A stretch of 64,000 nt of DNA from Lomentospora prolificans (lineage: Eukaryota > Ascomycota > Sordariomycetes > Microascales > Microascaceae): positions 1,116,001 through 1,180,000 of the forward strand of contig JARFXM010000001.1 of assembly GCA_029532625.1 (NCBI GenBank), given 5' to 3'. Below, one piece after another: positions 13,640-27,100 of the stretch. Each line of letters starts with the position of its first letter. Within the stretch, counting starts at the first letter, position 1. Below the pieces are notes generated by a model, which saw only the letters and a program-made list of their open reading frames with translations, ran no database searches and was not told the origin of the DNA. The position numbers and the translations under genes were made by a program.

Positions 13640-14470
13640 TTTATATAGCCTAGCCTATTATACCAGCTATGTATAGATAAACTATTTACCTAGGTTAAAC
13701 TAGGAATAGTAGATAAATACCCTAAGATAATACTAGACTCTTTAATTTATATATTCTAGATTATTATGTATTTAGGAAATAGTAGATAATACTAAATTAC
13801 TATATAATCTTTAAAAGTTTATAAGACTTTTTCAATCTAGTTACTTCCTCTATTACTAGTAATTATATAAGGAATATTTTAATACTAATAATGAATCTAG
13901 ATAATTTATTTAATATAAACCTCTATTATTATAATTATCATTAATTCTAATATCATGTTCTTCAATAAATATTTATTAATAACTTATAAGAGAATTGTTT
14001 TATTCTAACTTATAAGAGATAAGTTTACTTTAAGACTTGCTAAAATAAATAAAAGTTTAAGGTTTTATTTCATTAATTTTTAGATCATATTTTTTTATAT
14101 ATTTGTAATTTTTAAGGAAATTAATATGTATCTTAAATTATTCCTAACTAATAAAAGTACTTAAAGACTATTATAGTTATAATTTTATATCTAGGATAAC
14201 TAGTAATTATAATATTACAGATAATTTATATAATATAACTTCTTAATAAATGATTAATATTTATATTTAGAATTTAGAATTAGTTATAAAAACTTATTCT
14301 TTTTATTAATTAAATAATTAAGGAATAATTTTAAATTTACAATAGAAGGAAATGTAAAATCTTTTCTAAGATAATTTAAAGTTTCTGAATATAATATATC
14401 CTTTTAAAGTATTTTAATCTAGAGTTATTATAATTTAAGTTTAACTTACAATATATTAGTTAAGCTAATT
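13640..14470 (-). repeat. Dispersed repeat R4 (gypsy-derived), copy 1
   Basis: Aligns over about 800 bases with 18,500-19,380. Shared landmarks include AATACCCTAAGATA, TTTATATATTCTAGA, AAATTATTCCTAACTA and ATATCTAGGATAACTAGTAA. In the second copy it is followed directly by a minus-strand reverse transcriptase fragment, so it is probably the downstream pol part (RNase H or integrase) of a minus-strand gypsy element. No functional reading frame remains. Confidence 0.65.
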
Positions 14471-14822
14471 TTTAATATAATTTACCTAAAGGTATTTTAT
14501 ACTATCTAAAAGATAGTAAGAGAATGATTATAAGCTCTTCAAGTACTATAGAAGTAGGGATAATTAGATAAGCTATCTTATTTCTTTGTTATTAGTAGTT
14601 TCTTGAAGTATGTCTTAGCCTGACTAAGAGTTACTAAGAGAATATATTAGCTATATTATTTAAACTTTCTAGGTAATAGTAAAAAATAAGATATTATAAT
14701 AAAAACTTAGTTTAATACCTCTATTATATAATCAACTATTATTCACTATAAAGTAAGTAAAATTATAATAATCAAAATAATATAGATATAAATAGTTAAT
14801 AATTTTATAAAATATTTTGAAA
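14471..14822. other. AT-rich spacer without a gene
   Basis: About 350 bases between the R4 repeat and the target duplication of the LTR element. Nothing recognisable was seen. Confidence 0.6.
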
Positions 14823-14827
14823 AGTAT
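14823..14827. repeat. 5-bp target-site duplication, left (AGTAT)
   Basis: AGTAT directly before the left LTR is matched by AGTAT at 17,487-17,491 directly after the right LTR, as produced by LTR-element integration. Confidence 0.85.
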
Positions 14828-15174
14828 TGTTATGCCATATCATATAAGCAAGCATAGAGGTGCTCAGTAACACACTATACCATATAAGCAAGTATAAATA
14901 TACCCTAGCAGAACCTTAGTATAAGCAAGTAATACTAAAGGCTAAAAGTAAGGAATATATAAAGGAAGGAAGGAACTATAAGCTAGATAGAAAGAATAAG
15001 ACTATTTTACTATTATAAGAGAATACCTACCTATATACTAACTAACTATATAAAGGTAAACTTATATAAACTAGTAACTATATTAAATCTATAAATAGTA
15101 TTATAGAACCCTCCTACTTATTTATTAGTAGCTTAGTAGCTAGTAAGTAAGTAGATATAGTATAAGCTATAATA
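14828..15174 (+). repeat. Left LTR (R3 family)
   Basis: 347 bases starting TGTTATGCC and ending CTATAATA, the mutated form of CCATAACA. It contains GGAATATATAAAGG, a plausible core promoter TATA region. The same LTR occurs truncated at 6,701-6,982 and 32,685-32,952. Confidence 0.85.
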
Positions 15175-16962
15175 GTAGTAGTATTACTTATTTAACCTTT
15201 ATCCTTAAAGTAGGAAACCACTTCCTAGAAGAATAATCTTAGTAATAAGATAATTATAATAAGTCCTCTATAATCTTAGTTTAGAAGAGATTATAACTAA
15301 TAAGATACTAGTAATTATAGGATTACTAACTAGTAATAATAACTAGTAGTATATATAAGTATCTAGCTATAAATTACCTTTATAGTAATTATAAGCTAAG
15401 AAGGTAAAAATAAGGAGGAATAGAGGAAGCTAGTAATAGTAAGAATCCTCTAGACCCTAATAAGATACTACTTATTAAGGTTATAAGAAGTACTCTATAG
15501 CTAGTAGTAAGTACTAGTAAGTAATTATAAGCTATCACCCTCTATATCTAGGAAGGGTAAGTATTACTAACTAGATTTATACTAAGAGGAAGAGGAGATA
15601 ATAGCTATACTATCTACTAGCTAGACTAATAAGTACCTAGTATCTATTTCCCTCTAAACCTATATAGCTAGGGTCTAGTAGTATAAGTAAGGGATAAAAC
15701 CCTTATACTAAGATATTAATAACTAGGGTTCTATTAGTTATAATATCTAGTACTAGAGGAACTAATAGTTATTAGATATTATTAATTACCTACTAGAGTA
15801 CTAATAAGATTACTAATCCTACCTATATACTAAGATAGTAATTATAGCTAATAAGTAGATAGGGATTATAAACCTACCCCTATCCCTAGCTCTTAAAGGG
15901 CTAGTAACTAACTATTAATTAGATATTAAGATTAGTCTAATATAATAATAATAGTAGAGGTAATTATATAGGCCTTCTAAAGAGCTATACCCTAGTAACT
16001 ATTACTTCCTAATCCTATAATACTAGTACTTATAAAAGTAATACTATCTAAAAATAAGATAGTACTAGAATACTAATAGTAAATTAAGTTAATTAGTTTC
16101 TTCTAGCTAGATACTAATAAAAAGAAGTATAAAGAGAAGGTAAAACTATTAGGGTAATCCTTTACTACTTTATAGCTAGAGAAAGTAGAGCTACTAGAAT
16201 AATCCCCTACTACTTCCTAGCTACTAATAGAAGAAACTATATAACTTATAGATATAATATTAGTAGATAAGGTAGATAGTAAAAGTAAGATAGTAATTAT
16301 AAACTAGGCTTAGCTAATCTAATAGTAATAGTAGGATAGGTTATATTAAAGAAATAATAATCTAGAATATAAAGGAAAGTTTATAAAGGATAGAATACTA
16401 ATAGAGAATAAATAAAAAAGGGCTAAGGAGAAAGATAAACCCTTTAATTACTAAAAAGATTTCTCTAATTAGTATACCCTACCTTTATTAAGTAACTCTT
16501 AATTATAATAGCTACTAAGGAAGCTATAGTAAATAAAGTAAAGGGATAAAAAGTATCCTTAATAGTTTAAAACCTACTAGAAAAGAAATAACTAGTAAAG
16601 GAGAAGCTATCTAGTTAAAAAGATATATAAGGATAACCCTAATACTAGTAAGGAAGAAAGAAAGCTAAAGTAGGCTAGATATACTTTTATAGTAATATAT
16701 AAAGAAGGAAGTAGTAAAAATAATACTTCTAAACTAGAGAAAGATATTATACTAATTATAAAGGTAGGCTAGTAAGCTATAGTAAAGAGAGTAAAAGTAA
16801 AATAAATAGGGAGGAATTTAGTATCTATTATTCTTAGCTAATAAGTAAGGAAGAGTAATTAATTAAAGTAGTAGTTAGTAGTATAAGAAGGAACTAGATT
16901 AGATATTCCTTATAAGTTAGTATTCTTTTTATATAAACTTATATTACTAAATACCCTATATA

Positions 16963-17010
16963 CCCTATCCCTATCCTTATCCTTATCCTAATCCTAATCC
17001 TTATCCTATT
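16963..17010. repeat. Degenerate hexamer array (CCYWAT-type)
   Basis: Eight 6-base units in a row: CCCTAT twice, CCTTAT twice, CCTAAT twice, CCTTAT and CCTATT. The array lies inside the LTR element, about 130 bases before its right LTR. It resembles a mutated telomere-type motif (CCCTAA), but the location inside a transposon argues for a simple minisatellite. Confidence 0.8.
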
Positions 17011-17138
17011 TATTAATCTATAATACTAGATCTAATAAAAGGATAGTAAGTACTTTCTATTAACTTAGGTTCCTAACTTCCTAAATACTAGTAAAGTACT
17101 AATAAAATTAATAGTTATTTCTTATTAGCTAGGAGTAC

Positions 17139-17486
17139 TATTATACTATATTATATAAGTAAGTATAAAGGTACTTAGTAATATACTATACTCTATAAGT
17201 AAGTATAAATATACCCTAGTAGAACCTTAGTAGTAAGTAAGTAATACTAAAGGCTAAAGGTAAGGAATATATAAAGGAAGGAAGGAATTATAAACTAGAT
17301 AGAAAGAATAAGACTATTTTACTATTATAAGAGAATACCTACCTATATACTAACTGACTATATAGAGGTGAACTTATATAAACTAGCAACTATATTAAAT
17401 CTATGAATAGCATTATAGAACCCCCCTACTTACTTATTAGCAGCTCAGCAGCTAGCAAGCAAGCAGACATGGCATGAGCCATAACA
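17139..17486 (+). repeat. Right LTR (R3 family)
   Basis: 348 bases matching the left LTR. Its first 200 bases are stripped of CpA and TpG, and its last 130 keep them, with an intact CATAACA-type end. It is followed by AGTAT at 17,487-17,491. Confidence 0.85.
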
Positions 17487-17491
17487 AGTAT
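17487..17491. repeat. 5-bp target-site duplication, right (AGTAT)
   Basis: Matches the AGTAT at 14,823-14,827 and closes the LTR element. Confidence 0.85.
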
Positions 17492-17999
17492 TAAATAATA
17501 ACCAGTTCTTTCTTTATTATAGGTTAAGTAGTTATATTTAATAAAATTAAATCATTGTAAGAATATATAATAATATAATGTCAATTATATTTACATTTTA
17601 AATAGTAATTCTATTTGAAATTATACTTAATAAAAGATTCTTCTGATAACAATTAGTAAAATTTAGAAAATTTTATATTTTTATTTACAGTAGTAGTATT
17701 TATTTATAAGTTATTTATGAATTATCTAAATTATATAAAACTCTTTCTCTGATTATAATTATAAATTTTAAGTATTTAATAGATTTTATATTAAATTTAT
17801 ATTTTTTTAAAAGTTCAAATATAATCTAATCTGACTTTTAAAAAGTTTTAGAAGGTTTTATATATTTTAATTCTTTAATTATTTTTAGATTTGGATATAT
17901 AAATTAGGATATTATCAATATTAATAGTACTAAAGTTAGAAAACTCCTATAAAATTATATTAATTATTTATAGATTACCTATATTGCCTAGTTTATAAC
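17492..17999. other. AT-rich stretch without a gene
   Basis: About 500 very AT-rich bases with scattered CpA and TpG. It continues the sequence interrupted by the LTR element. No motif was recognised. Confidence 0.55.
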
Positions 18000-18430
18000 T
18001 TATTTAATATACTAATATATCTAATCCCAATTAACTAAGTCTATATCTCCTATCAAGTAGATATTAATCTTACAAGAGATACTTTACCTCTATTATAAGA
18101 TAATTAAAGGAAGGAAAGTAATATAGGCTTGCTGTAATAAAGTAGCTATATAGTAGGGCTAAGATATATCTATAAGATAGTTAAAGAAAAGAAAGAAAGA
18201 AAGAGAAGGAGAAGGGAGGTTAATCTAGGAGTTTATATATCCCTATAGTATTACTCGGTAGATCTTTAATAGGTCACTAAAAAGTCTCTATAGGATTATT
18301 ATATAAGTTGTATAAAAGTTTTATAAAATATATATATACTATTATAGGGCTTTAGTTACTTAGGAGTTCACTAGGTATCTATAGGTATTAGTACTACTAG
18401 TACTCCTCTCCTAAGTCTAACTCATTATAT
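18000..18430. repeat. Dispersed repeat R2, copy B
   Basis: Aligns with copies A (8,880-9,545) and C (19,560-20,276). It has the same order of landmarks: a TTAATCTTACAAG-like segment, a GAAAGAAAG purine tract, a TTTATATATCCCTATAGTATT segment and a final TCCTAAGTCTAACTCA. No coding capacity. Confidence 0.65.
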
Positions 18431-18499
18431 CATAAAGGGCTTTATATTATAATTATACTCTAGGAAAAAGTGGCTTATCCTTATTATAGTATTTATCCT

Positions 18500-19560
18500 A
18501 TTTTTTAAGGCTAGCTAGGTATATATAGGGTATTTACCCTAGTTAAACTTAAAGTAAGAAATAAATACCCTAAGATAGTACTAGACTTCTCAATTTATAT
18601 ATTCTAGACTACTATTAGTGTAAGAGTAGTAGATAATACTAATTACTTAATCTTTAGGAGTTTATAAAACTTCTTCTAAGAATACTTTGTCTAATTATTC
18701 CCTTTAATACTTATAATTATATAAAGAACGCTACAATATTGATAGTAGATTTAAATAAACTATTAATATAAACTTCTTTTATTATAACTATTATTAGTTT
18801 TAATATTAAGTTTTTAATAAATAATTGATAATAACCTGTAAAAAGGTTATTTTATTTTTATCTTAGCTTATAAATAGTAGATTTATAATAAAATCTATAA
18901 TAAGTTTATGATAAGTCTTTTTTAAGATAAGTAAAAGTTTAAGAAAATTTTATCTTACTTTTATATTTTATTCCTTACTTATATTATAATTCTAAGTAAA
19001 CTTATATATATATATTAAATTATTCCTAACTAGTAAAGCTATCTAAAGACTACTATAATTAGACTCTTATATCTAGGATAACTAGTAAGTATAATATTAT
19101 AAGTAATTTATGTAATATAATCTCTTCATAGATAGTTAGTATTTATATTTGGAATCTAGAATTCGTTTTAGAAAGTTAGATTATTTCTTATATTAACTAA
19201 AGATTTGATAATTTATAATTTTGAACTAAAAAGACAATGAAATATGTAGTCTCTTTGAAATGTCATAATAAAAAGTTTAATATAATATATCCTATTAGAA
19301 TATTTTAATTTAGAGTTATTATAGTTTAAGCTTATTTTAGAATATATGTTGAACCTTCTTAATTTTTATAATAAATCCTAAATACTTAGTTTTCCGTAAT
19401 CTTAAGAGTATATTTATTAGCATTTATATATAAGCTAGTATCTTATAGTTTAGTAAGTACTTTCTATATATCTTCTAATTATTTTTAATAGTTAAGTTAT
19501 TATTCTTAATCCTAGTATATATGTATTATATTTATACATAGTATTTCTTATAATTACTAG
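18500..19560 (-). mobile_element. Repeat R4, copy 2, with minus-strand gypsy RT relic
   Basis: The first 880 bases match 13,640-14,470. They are followed at 19,375-19,520 by a decayed gypsy reverse transcriptase on the minus strand: VLTKL*DTSLYINANKYTL, then KITE, then after a one-base frame change KYLGF. The same reverse transcriptase blocks occur at 10,670-10,950. Stops and the frameshift rule out function. Confidence 0.65.
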
Positions 19561-20276
19561 TAAATTTATATATTACTAGTAAATTTATATAAATATAGTA
19601 ATAATTATTACTTAATAAGATTATATTATAAGAAACTAAAGATAGTTTAGGATAAACTAGTAGAACTAGTAGAAATAATTCTTTAAAGAAAAGAATATAA
19701 ATATCTAGAATAGATCTAAATAGTAATGTTAGGTTTATATATAGTATTAAATAAGCTCTAAAGGATCTAAGTTAGTAAAATAAGTTATTTATATATTAGC
19801 TATATTACCTGTTTATAGTTTATTGAATAAGTTAATATACTTAGTCTTAATTAATCAGGATTATTTCTTCTATGAAAAGGATATTGATCTTATAAGGAAG
19901 ACAGAGATATTATAGTAATTGTTAGTTATATTTAGAGTTTTTAACATAAAAGAAAATTATTTTATAATTTATTATAAGCTAGCTATAATATAATAAATAT
20001 ATAGAAAGGCTAAAATAGATGTATTATAAAATAATTATAAAAAGAAAGGAAGAAAAAGAGAGAAAGGTACAGGTAGAGAATATAAAGTGTATACTTTGTA
20101 ATATTACTATAAGGTCTTTAGGGGATTAGTATATAAATGCTATAGAGATTTTATGGAAGGTATATTATATACAGTATATAGTATATTATTATATAGACCT
20201 ACTTACTTTACTAGGAGCTTAACTAGGTGTTAGAATTATTAATACTTATCTTCTAGGGTCTAACGTATTATACATA
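19560..20276. repeat. Dispersed repeat R2, copy C
   Basis: Aligns with copy A over its whole length. It ends in GGTGTTAGAATTATTAATAC and TCTAGGGTCTAACGTATTATACA, which match the end of copy D at 33,931-33,974. The shared end TCTAAC...TTACA may be an LTR terminus. Confidence 0.7.
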
Positions 20277-20737
20277 GTAATTATAGTTATAGTATTAGTT
20301 TGCTTTAATATCTATATAAGCCTCTTTATAGTATAGTCTATTATAATTACCCCCTCCCTCTCTTCTTCCAGTATATAGATAGGGACTAACTAGGGCTTAG
20401 GGGGCTATAATATTCCTTATACCGGCCTAGGGCTTTAGTATTAACTATAGCCTTAATAAATTCCTACATAGTTATATATGTCCTTTCTACTTAACCTTTA
20501 CCTATAGTCTCCTATACTATTTTTACACTTCTAAGATCTACTTAATCTAATATTCTTCCCCCTTATTACTATTAATAATTATAGACAGCTCTATATTATC
20601 TTAGAGTTAGCTTAGAAGGGGGTTAGATTTAATATAGCTATTATAACTCTAGTATAATAATAATCTATAAGGCTTAAAGGAGAAGAGGAGGATCCTAAAT
20701 AGTGGGATCTATAGTAGGAAGTAATAATCTTAGATAT
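20277..20737. other. Spacer of slightly higher G+C, no gene
   Basis: This contains CCCCCTCCCTCTCTTCTTCC and GGGCTTAGGGGGCT runs and is less AT-rich than its flanks. No open frame or repeat partner was found inside the window. Confidence 0.55.
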
Positions 20738-21125
20738 ATATACCTTATAAATCTACGGACTAAGAGCTAACTCCCTCTAATCCTTAAATACTCCTTTATT
20801 ATAATAGAATGAGGGGATTTCTACTAAAAATACTCTAAGACTAGAATAAGGAACTAGCTAATTCTAAGACTTTATCTTTAAACCTTCACTAATTAGGACT
20901 ATACTTTAGACCCCTAAGGGGCTAAAGTTAATATAAAGTTAGCTTAAAGTCTATTACGAGTAAAAGTTAGAATGGAAATATAAAAAGAAAGTTAAAATGT
21001 TCGAAAAAAAGCTTTTTAAAATAAAAAAAACTTCTTATAATTTTATATAACTTAGAAATACTTTCTAATTTAACTTTATAATCTTTATATCTTCTTATTT
21101 AAAAATGATTTCATTATATTCTTAA
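20738..21125. repeat. LTR-like repeat R5, left copy
   Basis: About 390 bases that recur in the same orientation at 27,568-27,983. Landmarks are AAGAGCTAACTC, AATACTCCTTTATTATA, GGGGATTTCTACTAAA, GTTAATATAAAGTTAG and the closing TTATATTC segment. A same-strand pair 6.4 kb apart has the geometry of a full-length LTR retrotransposon. Ends are approximate because terminal bases are mutated. Confidence 0.75.
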
Positions 21126-24100
21126 TAACTCTTTATTTTAATATTAAGTAAAATAAAAATATTAGATTTAGAAAAAATCTAATACTAAACTTAAATATAA
21201 TATTTTCTTCTATACCTTTAAAATAACTAAAATAATTAAATTTAGAAAAGGAAAGACTTATTAATTTCTAGGATTTAAAAAGGATTATGAAGAATAAAAT
21301 CATTATATTTATAAAGATATATATAAAATTGATATAATTTAATAATACTAAGTTATCTATAAGAATATAAATTATAAACCCTTTTTCTTATATTAAAAGA
21401 AGTATTTCAAAATTTATATAAATAAATGAATATAAAAGGACTATTAATAAAAACTTCATTAAATTAGAATATATACTTAGGTAATTTAAAATATTGTAAA
21501 TTTCAAATTATACAAAAGTAATTTCTAAATTTTACATATTAATATATTAAATATTAGGATATATCTTTATTATTTATAATTTATTTACTTTTATTAAATC
21601 GGACTACTAATTTTCAAAATTTTAGGAATAATAGTTATAAAAGCCCTTTTTTAAATTTAGATAAAAAAAGGATATACCTTTAATGAATTAAGAAAAAAGT
21701 AGCTTAACTTTAAAACATACATTAAAAAGTAAAGTTATATAAAATTTCTTCTTTAGATTGAATAAGTAATTATAAGAGAAACTAGAAGAAAAGGCTATTC
21801 TTTTACTATAATATATATTAAAGCCAATAAACAATAAATATAAATAACTTATTAAGAAAAAAATAAATTAGAAAAGAAAAGTAGTTTAAAAAGAGATAAA
21901 TAGTTTCTAAACAGATTTTCATAAATTATAAGTTAATATCATAAGAAAGATTTAATAATAAAAATATTAAATTATAAGAAAATAATTCTATATTTAAATC
22001 TTATTTAGAAGAACTTAAGCTTAAAACTTTATTAATAAAAATAGATTTCTAGTATTATGATTATTAATAATTAGGCTATTTAGTATATAAATATCTATAG
22101 AAAAAGCCTAGAAGGACCTATATATTTAATATATTTTAAATTAAGGATTATAATTTAGATACTAAGTTCAGAAAAGAATAAACACAGAGTTTCTAACCTT
22201 ACTATTAACTTTATCGCTAAATAAAAAGTCTTTAAAATTATTACTTATAAGAATAATAGTTTATACTAGCTCTAAATAGATTAAACTTAACTAAATCTAA
22301 ATACTATAATTAGGAGAAATTTGATAGTTTAAGATTTTATTTAAAAGTATATACTATAATTAGAATTAGATTAGAAATCCTTTAACTTTAGTAAAGTAAC
22401 TTTTTTATATATATTTTACTAAATTTTAAATTTACTTTAGATTAACTTATTACTTAACTTATTAGTAAAATAGTTCTTATCGTAAGTAATGTATAATTTA
22501 ATGTTAAGTATGATTTATTTCAAGTTATTTACAATTATATTTAAAAAGAATAGTATAAATAGTTTAAAGCTTTTAAACTTATTAGAAAAGTTATATTTCT
22601 ATTTATTAATCTTAAATAAAAGCGGAAATATTTAAAAAGTTAAATATTAGAAGCTTACTTTTTAAGTCTTGATAATAATTCAATAATATTCTTTTTAAAG
22701 TAATAAAAGAATTCCTAATACCTTTTAGAATGAAATATCTTATTAGCCTTAAACTAAGAACTAACATTTTTAAAAAAAACTTATCTACTTTTTAACTTAG
22801 AAATAATAATAAGAATTATAAAGTTACTTTTAAGATATTCTAAAAATAAGAAGATTTCAAACTTTTTAAAATTTAGCTAAAAGTTTTATTCCTTTTATAA
22901 TAAAAATAGATAAATTTCATATAATTATATATTAGTTACTATTAGCTAGTAAAAGTTAAATTAAAGTATTATTCGAACTAATACTTTCTTTTACTAACTA
23001 ATTTCTAAGTCTTTTATAAGAATATTATAAGTAATGTAATTTCTTAAGTCAAATCTTAAGAATATATACTATTAAGTCTATATGTATTTATAAACTAATA
23101 AAAAGCTATCTTCTAAATGAAAGATAATTACTTTAAATATATTATTATACTTTTTAAGTTGATTAATATTTTTATTATTTTTAAGAAATATATTGATCAA
23201 GTCTTTATTAGATTAATTATTATTATTTAATTCATTAAGAAAATATTCTCATTTTTTCCAATATTATTAGAGAATATAAGAGAATACTATGAGGTATAGA
23301 ATTTTAAAATGATTTCAAGTTATATCATTATATATTAGCTAGAAAAAGTATAACAATTATATTATTATAAAATATAAAATCTAATCAAGTATTAGATAAA
23401 TCCAAACTATATAAAAATAGCTGGAACCTTATTTATATTTGAAATATCTAGGTTTTCTTAGATTCTTAGAGATTATTAATCTTATTAAAAGTCTATTTCT
23501 AATTATCTAATAATTATTTACTACTTTTTATTTAAAAATAATAAAAACAAAAATAAAAATTATTTTAATTAATAAAAGTTATAGATATACTTATTGAATT
23601 CAAAAAACTAAAGAAAACTTAAATTAAAATTAGTATCTTTATTTATATAGTCTTTAATATTATATTATAAAAAGTTAGAAAAAAATAATATCTTATAGCT
23701 TTTTAATTTAAGAAACATATTAAAATAGAAAAAAGGTAGGTTATAAATTAATAAAAACTTTTTATAGCTATAACGAATTTAAAATATTATTATTATTCTT
23801 AAAAGAAGATCCTTTTTAGAATTTTATTAATTATTGAATTTTTTAAAAGAAATTATACATATTTTAGTTTAAGACTTATAATGGAAAGTTATAAAGTAAA
23901 TTGTTTATTAATATTAGTATTTAATTTCTATATTAAATATAAATTAAGGAAAATAAGTTTTATTAAGTTTCTATCTAGATATCTAAACTATATAAAACAG
24001 AGCCCTAATTATTATAATACTATTCAAAAGCTTATTAAAAGATTATAGATCCTCTTAACTTAGAAAACTATTTCTATTTAAGTCTAATCTTATATTTAAA

Positions 24101-27100
24101 AATTAAGAAAAGGAATTATTAATTCTAGAAAAGAGACTAATTAAAAACAAGGAAAGAATTTAATTAAGTATAATGAATAAAATTATAAGTAAAGCTATAA
24201 TTGAAAGAAAATATAAAAGCTATTTTTAAAAAGAATATCTATATTTAATAAAATCTAAAATTAAAAGAAGAGAATCCTACTAATAAGATACTTAATAAAG
24301 TTTTAGTAAAATCTTAATTAATTTACTTAATTTTTAGAAAAATAAATAAAGGGTTAGACTATCTTATAATAAGAGATTAGAGAAGTTTTAGATTTAAAGA
24401 AAGTTCTTAAATTAGATAAACTAATATATTTATTAGAAAGTTATAAATACTATAAAAAGTAGACTTATATTATTATTAAAAGGTTAGGTAGTATGTTCTA
24501 AGCTACTTAAAACAGAACTTTATATTATAAAGAACAAAGATTATTATAAAAGAAAAGTAGTTATACTTAACTAAAAGGCTCTAAAAGTAGAGCTTCTTTA
24601 GAAATACTATAATAAGTTAAAAATAAGGTTTTAAATAGTATTTATACTATAAAGTTACTAAAAAATAAATCTATTAAAAATCTTAAAATAGATATTTATA
24701 ATTATATTAGAATATATATATAATGCTAAAAGTATAAAGATATTATTATAAGTCTTATACTAACTTAATACTTTTAATTTTTTTAAATACTTTTTCTAAG
24801 AAGTTCATTTTGAATTTATATAAAGTTTATCAAAGACTAAATTTAAAATAAAAAGTTAGTAAATATTATCTTAGTAATGATATATAATTTTACTAAAATC
24901 ACAAGCCTTATTCTAATACTTAAGACTTTGAAGTTTTTTACCTAGTTTAAATCTTCTATAAAAAAGTAAATATTATTTTAGTGTACTTATTAGTATTATA
25001 TATAATTAAAGAATTTTATTTAGAAGTTAGTTCTAAATTAAGTTTTATAAAATGAAAAAGATTTGTATTGATTATTTATAATATAGTATTTTTAAACAAA
25101 TAAGTAAAAAAGATAAAGACTAAAAGTTCTTTTTATATAAAGTCTATACTAATAAAAATCTTTAATAAAAATTAGGCTTTAAAGTAAATAAAATTTACTT
25201 ATAATGACTTATTAAACTAGATTATTAAGATATCTATATTTAAAATCATATAGATATTATTCCTAGTTAATATAACTAATATTTTATTTAATTTAACTCC
25301 AAATTAAGAGTATTTAAGAATAACTAAACAGCTTTTAAAAGATTTAAGGATAGCTAATAAGATATTAAATAAATATAATTAAAACTAGAAACTATATTAT
25401 AATAACTATAAAATAGATACATCTTTAATATAAGATAATTAATTATACTATCTATTTATAATTTTCCTTTTAGTATAGTAAACAAGAAACTAATACTAAA
25501 TTATATTTATACTAAGTTTCTAAATAAATAAAAAGAAATATCTATTAGATTAATCTTCTTTAGAAATATTATTAATTATATTTTATTTTCTTAGTAATTT
25601 TCCTAAAGTTATAGAAAGTTTAAGGCAATAAAAATACACTTTAAAATCTCTTAGATTTTAAAGATAAATCTAAAGTATAAAAAGTTAAAGAAATTATAAA
25701 GTAAATAAAAAGAAGGTAAAGCTAAGTTTTATTGAGTAAACTAAGTAGGACTTTTAGTAAAATAAAATAGTTAAGAGTTATTAGAGAGTTTAGATTATAT
25801 ATAGTAATTTATTATTATATATCTTAGGAGGAAGATTATGAAAGAAAAAAAATAATACATTTAACACCTTTAAGATAATATAGCTAAAGTTCTAAAATCT
25901 TTAATAATAGTATCAATAAGTAAATTATTTATAATATTATATAATCCTGAATTTGTTTTCTAAATAAAAACTTAATAGATTTACTAAAGATCTAACTGAG
26001 CTATAAAACTCTTCAAAAAATAAACTAGAAGATAAGCTTTTACTACAAAAGTTACTTAAGGAAGAATTTATATAACTTCTTTTATACTTTAATTATCCTT
26101 ATATTCTATAAACTTATATAAGATATCCTTATAGAAGTTTTTCTTTTAATATACTTTACAAAGGCTTTAATAAAGTAATATTTTTAATAAAAAGTAAGAA
26201 AAGTATTGTTTAAAAATAAAGATAAAAATAAAATAACGTTAGCTTTTTAATATATACTAAACTTATAATTTAAATTCCTAATCAATAGATATTCCTCTTT
26301 AGATATAATTAACAAGCCTAGGTAATTTAGGTAAATAAAAGTAGTTTTACTTAATAAGCTAACAAGTAGAAGTAGTTCAAATATAATAGGTAATTATAAT
26401 ATTACTAGTTATATAGATTTAGAGAAAATAACAGAAGTTAATCTTAGAATAATTAGAAAGAGAGCATTAAACTTATAGTTTAGAAAAAAGTAGTAGTTAT
26501 TATTTAAAAAAAAAGAGAATACTATTCTTCATAAGCTAAGACTTCTCTAGGCTCACTTTTATTAATATAAGCAAAAGTAGCTTTTAAAATACTATAAGAA
26601 AGTTAAAAAAAAAATAGAATTTTAGCTAATATATCAATAATAAGATTCCTAGTAGTCTATTCTAGTATCAAAGTCTACATAATCTTAATATAGTAATAGA
26701 TATTTTATTAAAATAAATTTATCTTGATAGAGGGAATCTATTAAGAACTATAAGTTATATTTAAGGATAATAGAAAGTAAATAAATCATAAAATAGGAAG
26801 AACTTAAAGTTAAGTAAAGATTATAAAAAGACTTTCCTAAACTATTTATATATAAAAGAAAGGAGTCTAAATAAATTAAAGTATATAATAGAAATAAACT
26901 TTAAATTAAGACTAATAGGCTAATCTTACTTTAGATTAAACTTAAGGTTAATTAAACTCTTATTATAAGTAAGAGCTTAATATATAGTATTATTAAGAGG
27001 ATAAGTAGTTATATCTACAAAATTAGAGATAAACTTAAGAGAATTCTAGAGAAAGATCAAGAAGATTAGTAAGTTCAGAGCCTAGGAGGAAGGAAAAAAT

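Larger units (their letters stand above)
9546..13640 (-). mobile_element. Degenerate minus-strand gypsy sequence, no intact gene
   Basis: No coding gene survives. Minus-strand translation at about 10,670-10,950 gives a decayed gypsy reverse transcriptase ending in NKYTFRIKKIKCLGF, equivalent to the KCEFxxxEVKFLGF block after the YxDD site. Composition is among the most AT-rich in the window. A short open frame at 13,102-13,284 is a chance frame in AT-rich DNA. Element ends were not found. Confidence 0.55.
14828..17486 (+). mobile_element. Complete small LTR retrotransposon, RIP-inactivated, non-autonomous
   Basis: A structurally complete element of 2,659 bases. It has a 347-base left LTR (14,828-15,174), an internal region of 1,964 bases and a 348-base right LTR (17,139-17,486), with AGTAT duplications on both sides. 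The LTR starts TGTTATG and ends CATAACA, the normal TG...CA inverted ends; mutation has altered one end of each copy. The internal region is too short for a full pol, and no polymerase blocks were found, so it was probably non-autonomous or gag-only. CpA and TpG are stripped from the interior but remain in the first 100 bases and the last 130 bases, so RIP faded at the element edges. Strand follows the TATA-like box in the LTR and is tentative. Confidence 0.9.

Noticed and set aside
16963..17010. True telomere end
   Set aside because: Only 48 degenerate bases, flanked on both sides by an LTR element.
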